Positions 18,397 through 34,800 of a stretch of DNA of 64,000 bases are shown one piece after another; the first letter of the stretch is position 1; each line of letters opens with the position of its first letter. The notes beneath the pieces were generated by a model. That model had not been told where the DNA came from. It was given only the letters and a program-made list of their open reading frames with translations, and ran no database searches. The DNA is from Scatophagus argus (Eukaryota; Chordata; Actinopteri; Scatophagidae): assembly GCF_020382885.2 (NCBI RefSeq), contig NC_058508.1, forward strand, positions 2,286,055 to 2,350,054. Reading direction: 5' to 3'. Both the position numbers and the translations under genes were made by a program.

Positions 18397-18402
18397 AATA
18401 AA
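18397..18402 (+). terminator. prkar1a: Candidate prkar1a polyadenylation signal
   Basis: AATAAA is followed within 30 bases by a T- and GT-rich stretch, the usual downstream element. Earlier weak signals in the 4-kb region are possible. Confidence 0.4.
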
Positions 18403-18469
18403 GAGTTCAGTGTTTTCATTTTGTGTCTTTGCTTGTTGTTGCCTAATCCTGAGGCCCTGATCTGTAGAA

Positions 18470-19075
18470 TGGCCCTGGATTCAAACTTAACACTGTACAG
18501 TGCTGTTAGATCTGAACTGAAGAGAGGCATTGAGGAGGCAAAGAAGACCGACAAGGAAAAAAATGAGGACCATCTCATGCTCAATGATGCTTTACTGGCC
18601 GAGGGGCTAAACCGCTTCTTTGCCCATTTTGAAGTCAGTAGGTCATCAGTCACTGTTCCCGCACCCAACGCCAGCATCCACACCACCCACGAACTGAAGG
18701 AACGTGAGGTGAGGTGTGTGCTGAAGTCAGTGAATCCGAGGAAGGCTGTGGGACTGTTTGGAGCGCCCAGCTGAATACTCCAGGTATGTGATACACAGAT
18801 TGCCCACAGAGAGTCAAACCTGGCCCCTGTATCTCCTCCTCCATCACTCTCATCTCTGGTGTGTGCTCTGTACAGACATGATTGCAGACCAGCTCACTTG
18901 CCCAATAAAATCATCAAGTTCTCTGACAACACAACAGTCCTTGGGCTCATCTCTGACAGGGATGAGACTGTTCAGTGAGCAACCTGCCGCTGAAACGCAG
19001 ATCCGGCCCCTCTCTACCTCAACGGGGTAGACGTGGAAAGGGTGGAGACATATAAATTCCAACAGGAAGTGTTGT
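18470..19075 (+). repeat. L2-like LINE reverse-transcriptase fossil upstream of rac3
   Basis: The frame at 18478-18770 reads EGLNRFFAHFE, HELKEREVRCVLK and SVNPRKAVG, the region just before and into the polymerase domain of fish L2-type LINEs. After a break, another frame at 18900-19070 reads KFSDNTTVLGLISDRDE, the position of the catalytic FADDTT motif with Ala-Asp replaced by Ser-Asp and Asp by Asn. The middle of the polymerase is deleted, so this is a dead copy ending about 200 bases before the rac3 promoter. Confidence 0.7.
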
Positions 19076-19288
19076 CTTCATTTGGATTGGAATAAACACC
19101 TCAAGTTAACTCTTGGTCCCTCACCTGTGACCTGTGTTACCTTAGTAGTTGTGACACCACTGTTACAAAGAATAATCAGCATAAGTATACTCATAATCAT
19201 GATGAAACAAATTAAAGACTTTATTTCAGTTCTGGTATGGTTCCTCCATGTGGTGTTAACATATCCAGCTGCACAAGACGAACACTTT

Positions 19289-19300
19289 CGCGCATGCGCT
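19289..19300. promoter_or_regulatory. rac3: NRF1-like site in the rac3 promoter
   Basis: CGCGCATGCGCT closely matches the palindromic NRF1 consensus (GCGCATGCGC core). It lies about 240 bases upstream of the rac3 start codon in a locally CpG-richer stretch. Function is inferred from the motif alone. Confidence 0.5.
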
Positions 19301-19541
19301 ACTGAACTCATTAACACTGACATACAGTCAATGCACCTAAACGCAATAGCGAAGACAGCTAACTGGCCCTTTAAATGCCTTCGTTTACCTCCGGAATACT
19401 TCGTCTGTAGCCGGCAAGGGTCTCCGTACACCCGCACAGTACCAGCCGCTTCTTACTACGGTTCAAGACAGGGAAGAAGGCAGGTGGCGGCACGCTGTCA
19501 AACACTTAACTCTTCCTTTGGACAGCAGCGCTCTTCTCTCA

Positions 19542-25288
<5,747 letters not shown>

Positions 25289-26071
25289 TGGGGATGAGAG
25301 GGACGATGAAGCCACCACGATGGGATTACATTGGTCAGTCACACATTATGGATAAGTTACCGCCAAGTTGGAACTGCTCTGAAACAAAAACAGCAATCCA
25401 CTGCTTGTACCGAAGCAGGCTGAGGATCTTTAAGCCTACTCTTTGCATACAAAGATAAATTCTGAGTGACATATGCCTTAAAACACTGATGTAGACTTGT
25501 AATGACCCGTCTCTAAGATAAATGGAGAAAATGAGTAAGGTCACTCAACCTTGTCCTAAAGGGATGAGAAAAGGGTGATTTTCAGGTGGATATGCAAAAA
25601 TACTTTGCACTATCCTGTTGAATCTTGAAATCTGTGACAGACATGTCGTACAAAACAAGGAAACAGACCAAATGTACACCCCCCTTTTACACAACCTAAT
25701 GTTGAGGTTTTTTTATTCAATTTTATTTAATTTTTTTGAGATTACTTTATTTTGTAATGATCTTCTCTTTGTTTTATTTTATTTTGGTGACCTGCCCAGT
25801 TTGTGTAATTGGCATGTTTATGATTAGCCCCCTCTTATTTCAGCTGTAGAAGAGGTGTCCCAGCATAGCAGCAGCTGAGGAGCCAGATCAAAACTGTTTT
25901 AGGGACCTGCAGCTGACTTTATTGTCAAAATTTGACAATATATTTTACCTTAAAGTAATCTGAATCTCTGATAATGTTTCCAAATGAAGTATCAAAACTG
26001 GCTCTTTTATTTCACATTTGTTATACACGTATATTTGATATGTGTTATGATGGCAATTGCTCAGCTTCGTG

Positions 26072-26077
26072 AATAAA
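26072..26077 (+). terminator. rac3: Candidate rac3 polyadenylation signal
   Basis: AATAAA lies about 780 bases past the stop codon, followed by an A-run near 26095. It would give a 3' UTR of roughly 0.8 kb. Confidence 0.5.
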
Positions 26078-26099
26078 TTTCAAATTTACTGGAGAAAAA

Positions 26100-28970
26100 A
26101 AATGGTAGCCCTGGCAGGCTACCACCAGGTAGTCAGAATTTTTTTTTTATATATTGCTTTAGAATAAGGCACATGACTTTTACAGTGTGATTCACTGTTC
26201 TGTATGCTACAGTTATAGAGAGCCCAGGGTTTATACAATGAACCTGTAATCATACAAGAGTCATACATGTATGTATGTAATGTGTTAGCCTGTCTCTCAA
26301 TACCTTTGAGTTTCAGTCTGTGGCTCTCATCTCCAACCTTATTGGTTACTGCTGAAGACATAAATAGCTCATGAAACAGCTCATAAATATGTGGTTTCAT
26401 TTTTAAAAAGGCTCACTCATTTCCAGAAACAGCTGGACATTGTTGTTTTTAATCAAATGTAACTGAGACAGGAGAAAATAATGCATTATGGTGGGACTGT
26501 TTTCAGCGGTGGATTAATCCACAGTTGGTGCTCTGGTGAGGACATGTGCATGGACATGTGTATGTGTGACGGAGACAAAGTGAACATAACTAAAGTGTGT
26601 GTTCATGATGATGATAATGAAGCAACATGTCACCGAGTCAAACGTATGTGTGTGTGTGATAGCTTCTGGACAACAATGAAGCTCTTTGACGCAGAGGAAG
26701 AAGAGAGATCATACATGTTAGCAAATCAGTAAATCGTTGTTTTCAGTCTTTTTATTAGATTTGTTTACAGTCAAAAATATGATCAGCCTTATCCCTAAAA
26801 ATGCTTTGTGGTTTTTTTTATCTCTCACCTCTTTCACTCAGCAGTGCATGCCAGTGTATCAGCATGGGAGGCACCATGTCATTTATGCTAAAGTGCGTGG
26901 CCATCACTCATCTGCAGTGTATGTTCAAGTGCTTTAATGAAGGCTAACATCATTCACTGTACATTTGCTCAAAGTACATAACATATGCTGCATTCTTGTC
27001 ATGGAGATCACCGACCATGAGACAGCAGAGTCAATAATGATGGCTTTTGGCCTTTGTTGCTGTGTAGTTGGTCAGTTCTACTGGTCACAACATGTGTTTA
27101 TCAGAGAAAATAGATTACTTGTCTGTCTGTGTGTCTTTCAGGATACCAGTTTGTACATAAACCCAAAGAAAACACACACTCACTCCTCAAATGCAGAATC
27201 TGTTTGCCACTTGTCAAGTGAAAAATGTTCATAATGTGCCATTAGTATGTGAAGTGTTTTGGTTTTTTTATGTGGAACCATCATGCCAAAAGAAGGAAAA
27301 ACAGGACCCAGACAAGATCCCCTTTAAAAGTTCCCCAGAGGGCACCCACATGCAGATATAACATGAAATAACTATGTGGTTGTAGTAGTGATTTATGGCT
27401 TGTAATTTTATGTGAATGTGTATGACCAAATGAGACAAGGGCAGTGAAAAAAACAGCAGTGGACTAAGTGTGTGTGATTTTGTATTTTATTGTTTGATAT
27501 TTTTTGATTCTCTATTTTCTTAATATGTTTTCCTCAATAACAACAGAGATGCATTTAACACTTAAAGGGGATGATTTGTGTTGAGTACCTGTTAAAATAT
27601 TACCAAAAGCATTAAATATGTTTGAACAGACTCAAAGAAACTGCCTTTTTCTTGTGTGTGTGTGTGTGTGTGTCTCAATCCCTCCATGTGGCACTGTGGC
27701 GTGACCCCAATTTCTAGAATTTTCTAGAATTTCCTTATGAACAGCAACAGAAAGTAGGGCCACTGTCAGGGAAAAAAGAAAGAAGAAAAACAGATCGAAA
27801 GTTTGAAAGGTCAAACTCAAAAAGAAAGGATGTTACTGGGTAAAAGCAATACATTGACAAGACAAAGGCAAAATATTACAAAACTGAGATTATTGATTTA
27901 AAGTAAAAAAAAAAAAAAAGGGAAAATATTAAGGCAATAAGAGTCACAATTTTATAAGGAAAAACGTAGGAAATTACTTTTTCCTGTAAAACTGCGTTAG
28001 TCTCGCAAATATCTACTGGCACAACAGGACTTAATTCTTCAATTATTCTCCACACATTGTAAAGCACTACTTGTTCAACCCTAACCCCCAAACTGATTTT
28101 TTTATTAACACAACCAAAATCATGACCTTTGGTAACACACAAGTTTATGGGATATTTGCAACCTTTCAAGAGCTTATTAGATGAGATTCAACAGTTGAAC
28201 AGTTTTTCTTTGTCTGTAGATGTTTAACAGATCACTTTCAAAGAATATGTCACAATTCATGAACATATACTGAGATACTTCTGTTGCTTGATGAATACTT
28301 CGGTATCTTAATACTAGCTGATTTTTCTGATTTGTTTGATAATCTCAAAAAGGAGTTTGAGATTATAAAGCTTAATTAAATACGAAATTGAGCAATTGAA
28401 GAAAAAGGTACTTATGACTTTCCCCCCTCTTTTTTGAGAAAATACATTTGAATAAACATATCATGAGATAGTTTTATTCCCATCACTGGCATATGAGGAG
28501 CTCTTTCTTTTCGAATAATGGCCACGTTGTTAAACATGCTGTTATTATCTGGCACACCCGCTCGGCAGAGATGGTCAGATGGAAGCAGTTAAAATGGGTG
28601 CTGATGACCCTGAAGGTCGTCTCTATCCTGACCCTCTATTTACACAGCACCACGACTAATAAAGGTTTATCTTACCTTTGTTGCAGAGTCTGTACTTTTT
28701 ATGGCAAGTTTTATCCGAAATGTTGAACATAACCTACAGGAAGTGTGCAGCACAAGTTACCATGGTGATGTAGCCATGTTAAGAGAGCTCCTTTGTAATA
28801 TTTATCCTAAACCCAGAGTTGAGCAAATGTATGGTGAATGTCACCAAGCATTGTCTCGTGACATTTTTTGAGAACCCCCTGCAGTAGAGTAGCTTACTCC
28901 CACTGACCCCCTTTTTCCCCACCTATCACCTGATTTGTTTGTTTTTCTTATGAATTTTTGACTTCTTATG
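26100..28970. other. Intergenic spacer without recognised genes
   Basis: Open frames here are short and lack splice signals or family motifs. The content is AT-rich, with a (GT)n run near 27653-27672 and an A-run near 27906. I see no supportable feature otherwise. Confidence 0.5.
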
Positions 28971-28980
28971 TTATTAGAGG

Positions 28981-29347
28981 GGCGGCACGGTGGTGCAGTG
29001 GTTAGCGCTGTCGCCTCATAGCAAGAGGGTTCCAGGTTTGAATCCCAGTCTGGGCCCTTCTATGTGGAGTTTGCATGTTCTCCCTGTGCCTGCGTGGGTT
29101 TTCTCCAGGTACTCCGGCTTCCTCCCACAATACCAAAAACATGCACATTAGGTTAATTGGCTACTCTACATTGCCCCTATGTGTGAGTGTGAGAGTGTGT
29201 GGTTGTCTGTCTTTGTGTGTCGGTCCTGTGATTGACAGGCGACCAGTCCAGGGTGAACCCCGCCTCTCGCCCGCAGTCAGCTGGGATAGGCTCCAGCTCC
29301 CCCGCGACCCTGACGGATAAGCGGAATAGAAAATGGATGGATGGATG
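28981..29347 (+). mobile_element. Full-length tRNA-promoter SINE with perfect target duplication
   Basis: The element starts GGCGGCACGGTGGTGCAGTG and ends in a (TGGA)n tail. An A-box-like TGGTGCAGTGG lies at 28991-29001 and a B-box-like GGTTTGAATCC at 29035-29045, spaced as in tRNA genes. The 10-base TTATTAGAGG occurs immediately before (28971-28980) and after (29348-29357) the element, the hallmark of target-primed retroposition. It is the reference copy for fragments at 479, 10660, 14696, 46745 and 50530. Confidence 0.8.
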
Positions 29348-30479
29348 TTATTAGAGGATTTCTGGTCAGCTGTGGTTATCAGTGTATATGTTCTTATTTG
29401 GGCAGATGGATATGAATATGTTATCACAGAAGTGAGTCCATAACGGAAAAAAAAGGGTTTTTTTCCATTATGGACAGTCAATAAAAAGACCTTTACAAAC
29501 ACTCTATATCTTTAACAGAAGTAATGTAAAACACTTGCTGAACAATTTTTTATGTTTTGTTGATCATTTGGGTTTGAAAAGGGGCCAGAATGAAAACCCT
29601 TTTTGTTTCTTCAGTAAAGATATATTAATTCTATCTAGTACTTACTATTAAAAAAAGATAAACCTGCAAATCGTCACCACCTACACATAAGAGGATGTAA
29701 TATCATATCCTCATTGTGAGTCCCAGTTATAATGCAGGTCAGGTTTACCATAACAAAACCTCAATAAAGAAATAAATTGTGTTCAAACTTTCATTTTCAA
29801 ATGATATCCCCGGTGCCGGATACACTGAAAGTTAAAGATTTGCTAAGGTGTGATGCAGTCACTGATGGCTGTATACAATGATGTGACTTTCTGCATACTG
29901 CTGCACTCAACACTGTCCTCACACTAGCCGCCACCTCAGCCACAAGCACCTTGATTTCCTCAGGCCTAATTCAATAGGATCACTGTGCAGTCATAAACAT
30001 CCGTATACTCGCCACATTCATAACCTAACTTGTCAGATACTGATGTGTCATGCCCTCGTGCGTCTCATCCAGGTGCACAAGATACCTTATGGCGTCTGGC
30101 TGAATACAAAGACCTTCTGTAACAAAGCCTTTCTAACACTTGTTTAACATTAAACAGTAAGGTTTTGTGTGGGAACGACCACTCAGCCCTTACCTCCGCT
30201 CGTGTTTTTTTGTTATTTTACTGGTGGTTTTCCAGTATACGTTTATGAAACAGGCCAGAAGAAACCTGCCACACACAATTTACATATTGGTTAATGACCT
30301 CAGCTAATTGACATCACAACTGGGGTTCTGAGTTAGGTTTTAGACATAAACATGCTACAGTAAAATACAAAGCACTGGCATGCTTTGTTAACACCAAAGG
30401 TATAAAAGAAGAGACATTAAGAAATTCTCTTGAGACTTGCATTCTGAGAGTCTTCATATGACAAGGTGTTCTAACTCAC

Positions 30480-31060
30480 ACATAACACACATTTCAAAGA
30501 CTGCAATCTTTGACCTCCGCAATATTGCAAAAATTAGGCACATTCTGAGTCATTCTGAATGCAGAAAAGTTAGTCCATGCATTTATTACTTCCAGACTGG
30601 ATTATTGTAACTCCCTTTAATCAGGCTGCCCCAATAAGTCTCTAAAGACTCTCCAGCTAATCCAGAACACTGCTGCATGATTACTCACAAGAACCAGCAT
30701 GAGAGATCATATTTCTCCTGTACTGGCTTCTCTACTTTGGCTGCCTGTAAAATCCAGGATAGAGTTTTGAGAATTCTTCTCCTCACATATGAAGCCCTGA
30801 ATGGCCAGGCACCATCATATCTTAAAGAGTTGATTGTACCCTATTATCCCCACAGAATCTTATATTCCCATGATGCAGGGTTACTTGTCATTCCTAGAGT
30901 CTTCAAAAGTAGATTGGGAACCAGAGCCTTTAGTTATCAAGCTTCTCTACTATGGAATCATCTTCCGGTCCGGGAGGCGGACACCCTCTCTACATTTAAG
31001 AGTAGACTTAAATCTTTCCTTTTTGATAAAGCTTATAGTTAGGGCTGGCCTAGGCCGGCC
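30480..31060 (+). repeat. CR1/Rex1-like LINE, 3' end of the ORF
   Basis: Frames read SRLDYCNSL, then [20 protein letters not shown] and SFLFDKAYS, the C-terminal region of a fish CR1/Rex1-type reverse transcriptase. A stop appears after SRLDYCNSL and a frameshift lies between segments. A longer close relative is at 42113-43200. The rest of the LINE is absent, as expected from 5' truncation. Confidence 0.7.
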
Positions 31061-31135
31061 CCTAGTTATGAGCTCTCTCTTCCTCTCCCTCTCCTTCTAC
31101 ACACATTTATGTCAGTTAATGATTGTAGCGTCCGG

Positions 31136-31390
31136 CAGGACATGATGAAATGATGGACGAGAAGTTAGCCAGCAAACCATTGCTTTATTGAACATAACCG
31201 GTTACTATCTGCCGCAACCATGCCAAAACAACAACCCCAGAAATGTCTGCATCAGCTTTAGCTCGTACTGCGCCCTTCCCAGCCTCTCTACCCTCACATG
31301 CACCCAAAAACTCATACACAGACTTCCTTCTTCACACTCGCCCCGCCCTTTGCCTTTCTCATCCAATCACACAGTCAGGCGCTGATGTTG
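31136..31390. repeat. Probable interspersed repeat, unclassified
   Basis: The stretch from GTCCGGCAGGACATGATGAA through GCAAACCATTGCTTTATTGA has a repeat-like character and lies between a LINE end and a Tc1-like fragment. No second copy exists in the window, so the call is tentative. Confidence 0.3.
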
Positions 31391-31394
31391 GACA

Positions 31395-31736
31395 AAACAG
31401 CCTGGCTTGCAATCTCTCTTCCAGTTCATCCCAAAGGTGTTCAATGGAGTTGAGGTCAGGGCTCTGTGCAAGCCAGTCGAGTTCTTTCACACCAAACTCA
31501 TCCAACCATGTCTTTATGAATCCTGCTTTGTGCACTGGGGCACAGTCATGCTGGAATAGAAAAAGGCCTTTGGCAAACTCTTACCACAGAATTGGAAGCA
31601 TAGCATCCAAAATGTCTTGGTATGCTGAAGCATTAAGATTTCCCTTCACTGGAAGTAAGGGGCTTAGCCCAAACCCTGAAACACAGGCCCATACAAAGAA
31701 GTGTGTCTGAATACTTTTGTCTATATAGTGTATATC
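31395..31736. mobile_element. Tc1/mariner-like element, right-hand part
   Basis: It shares long blocks with 16920-17234, including GTGCACTGGGGCACAGTCAT and AATGTCTTGGTATGCTGA, and ends in ATACTTTTGTCTATATAGTG. The left inverted repeat is missing. It ends about 50 bases from the SLC6 polyadenylation signal. Confidence 0.65.
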
Positions 31737-31785
31737 CTTGGAAAGCAAAAGTATAAGCAATGCAAGTTCCAAAACCTACCAGATT

Positions 31786-31791
31786 TTTATT
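31786..31791 (-). terminator. Polyadenylation signal of the SLC6 gene
   Basis: The minus strand reads AATAAA about 75 bases past the stop codon at 31864-31866, predicting a very short 3' UTR. Confidence 0.5.
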
Positions 31792-31863
31792 AGGAAGGAA
31801 ATGGGTACCTTAAAAAACATGCTCTTCTTTTAGTTGAAATTCAGAAGTACATTTCATTCCAAC

Positions 31864-34800
31864 TTATACTATGTCATGGAGAGGGGCTGAGATTGTCTTC
31901 ATCTCTGTGTGATTTAGGAGTTCTTCTTTGTTTGTCTTGGGATCAACAGGCTCTCGAACAGGATACCACAGGACCAACAGACGCTGAATACGTTGAAGAC
32001 AGAAAAAAGGACAATGAGCAAGACACAGTGTATATTAGTGGCAATAAAACTTATTTAAAAGGTAAAGTAGTCTAAAAAGACTAAGCAGGATATGTTGGTC
32101 CTCATACCTGCCTGAGGCTGCCCTCAGTGAGGCAGATCTTGCCAACAGCCCAGATGGGTATTGCGACCATAGAGGACAAGGCGATGGCCCAGCCCAGAGG
32201 ATAGGCCCAGTCCGGGTACATATAGCCCCCGCTGGATGTCAGGGGTTGGTAGTCCAGAAATGAGCAGATGAAGCAAACCTTGACGGAAAAGCAGAGGAAA
32301 AAACTAGTACCTATAGGACTAGGAGAACAAGCTGCAGAAACAATGTGTGGTGCCCCAGCTCTTTATGGAAGTAAACCTTTTGTTGATACTGTTGAGCTGC
32401 ATAGACCAATACATGATGGTATAACACAGGCCAGCATGTACAACAACTTATATTTTCTTAATATTTATTTCATTTTTTTTAAATATTAAAATGAACATTT
32501 AAATATACAATAAAAACTAGAACAACATTTCAGACAGCATTATGTGAATAATTCTCCAGACAAATGAATACTGTATTGCTATTTGTCTTGATTCCAAAAG
32601 AGGGCGCAGTCTACATTTCTATTGGATTAAGTCCTCAAGTTGACTCTTGGTAACTCACCTCCAGTGTCAAGTTATGTTGGTGGTTGTGAAGACATGAGTA
32701 AGGATGAATGCTGCCGAAAACTAAAAATCTGACTCTGAGTGTTGTATTTTTAACAGAGAGTGAACATTGAAATATTTTGTCATGAGTCTCAGAACAAAGG
32801 CAGTAAGTTTGATATGTAAAGGGAACATCGCGGCATTCAAGGAACAAAACATCAAGAGATAAAAAGCTCTTCCAACTTAATGACCAAGCAGAATATTTTT
32901 ACAAAGGAGCTGACCACTCAATTGCCCAGTTTCTGGACCTTCATTTGCTTTAGCTAAGTCAGTATGGCCAGCTGGGAAAAGATGTTTCCCACTCCTGGAT
33001 GAGAACCAAGAAAACAATGACGGTAGGACAGGAGGTAGAACTGAAAATTCCTGCCTAACTTGATTGTCTCTATGCCTTGAAAGCATATGGACTCTCTGTT
33101 GAGACAAGCTGATGAAATGACTTCTCAGTCAATCTTGCTCATCCAGCAGTTTATCTTGCTCTCTTTTGTACTCGATACTTTGTGTTTTGTGTCAGTCTCT
33201 TACAGTGTGTAACTCACCGTGCAGATCAGAGGGGTAAAGTAAAGCCAGCACAGTTTGAAAACAACCCATGGTCTCTGTCCTGTCATAGTTTCAACTGCAT
33301 CACACATCCTTTCAGCTCCTGCATGATAATTACAGTTTGTTAGAAACAACACCTGCTGGTGTAGAGGCATGGTATATGTCAGACTCAATTCAATTCAATT
33401 CAATTCAATGTAAAGCCACAACATAACAAAAGTTATCTTGTGACATTTTTCAAACAGAGCAGGTTGGGGGTGGTGGAGATAGAGATGTCTGGAACTACAG
33501 CTATTGATAATAATGATATCTATAATAGCTTTTGTAATAATAATATTAATAATAACAATAATAATAGTCAAAACTTCACTTTAATACTTCAGCAACCTCA
33601 AAATCTTGCTGCAGTGATGTAGAAAATCCTGGCTGGTCTCAGTGAGCTGCTCTCTTTGCCCTCTGCTACCTTTTTTCTCCATCCATCTTGCTTCACTCCA
33701 CTCTCTAATCTATTAACAGATGTAATACCAGCCACAGGTAGTCCACACTTCCTGCACTGGCAGTGAACATTTTCACTGGCTGTAAATTGGTGTGAAACCG
33801 TCAAATATGAGTGTAATAACTTGAACACTAGATTGAAATGTAGAATCTGCTAATTCAGGTGAAAGATAGCTAAACAGTACTGTTACATCTGGTAGATTAC
33901 GGAACATGATGATGATAGCACTTACCAAAAGCCCAGCTAACAGCCAGACACTGGGTCAGAGACACAAACAATATACATGCTCCATTGGCACCATAGTAGT
34001 CAATGAGCTGGAACAGGTACACTCCTCCCTGGACAGCAAAGAACCGGCACATACATGTAGAGTCACTTTAAAATGCTCTCCCAATATGAGGACATGATGA
34101 GTGCTAGTTGGTGTGTTTTGTAACACCTGAGTGGCAAGAGGGATCTCCAGGAAGAAGAAGACAGTGCAGAAGACGACAAGGAAGATTTCTCTGCGCCAAG
34201 GTCGGCGCATTTGTCCTGGGAACATGTCAATCACTGATGACGTTATCGTTTCTAAACCTGCAAACTAACACACAAACAGACAGAGAAGATAACACCTTCA
34301 AGTCATTAGCAAACATGCAGAGTGGAGAGCCTGACCATGTCCTCATTTTCACTCCATAAGTAGCTGCTTTAATTTAGAATGGAAAATAGTTCATCGATAA
34401 AGTCAACAGGTTTTTAAAAATTCAACAGGTATTTTAATGGCCAAAATGCAAGGACAAATGAAACCACTTGATGTAGGATTCTTTTCTTTTAGGCCAAACA
34501 GCTAGGTGATAGTGCTTAGACATGAATGCACCGAATGCTCCGGTACCTTCTTCCAGATGGTAGGAGTGTGAAGAACATGTGTGAGGGGTGTATGGTGTCA
34601 TCCACAATACTGTTGGCTTTGCGGATGCAGCGTGTATTGTAAATGTCTGTGATGGAGGGGAGAGAGACTCTGATGGTCCTCTCAGCTGTCCTCGCAATCC
34701 TCTGTGGCGGAGTTGCAGTCTGGGACATTGTAATTCCCAAACCAGGCAGTGATGCAGCTGCTCAGGATGCTCTCTATAGTCCCTCTATAAAATGTGGCCA

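Larger units (their letters stand above)
14320..18402 (+). other. Probable long prkar1a 3' UTR or downstream region
   Basis: About 4 kb follow the prkar1a stop without any recognisable coding exon. The first clear AATAAA with a T/GT-rich region after it lies at 18397-18402. Long 3' UTRs are known for this gene in mammals, but the true cleavage site cannot be fixed by eye. The stretch also holds a SINE (14696-15010) and a Tc1-like element (16742-17234), so part of it may be ordinary intergenic DNA. Confidence 0.4.

Noticed and set aside
29320-29347. TGGA tandem units as a CRISPR-like or satellite array
   Set aside because: They are the short tail of a SINE with a target duplication, and the genome is eukaryotic.
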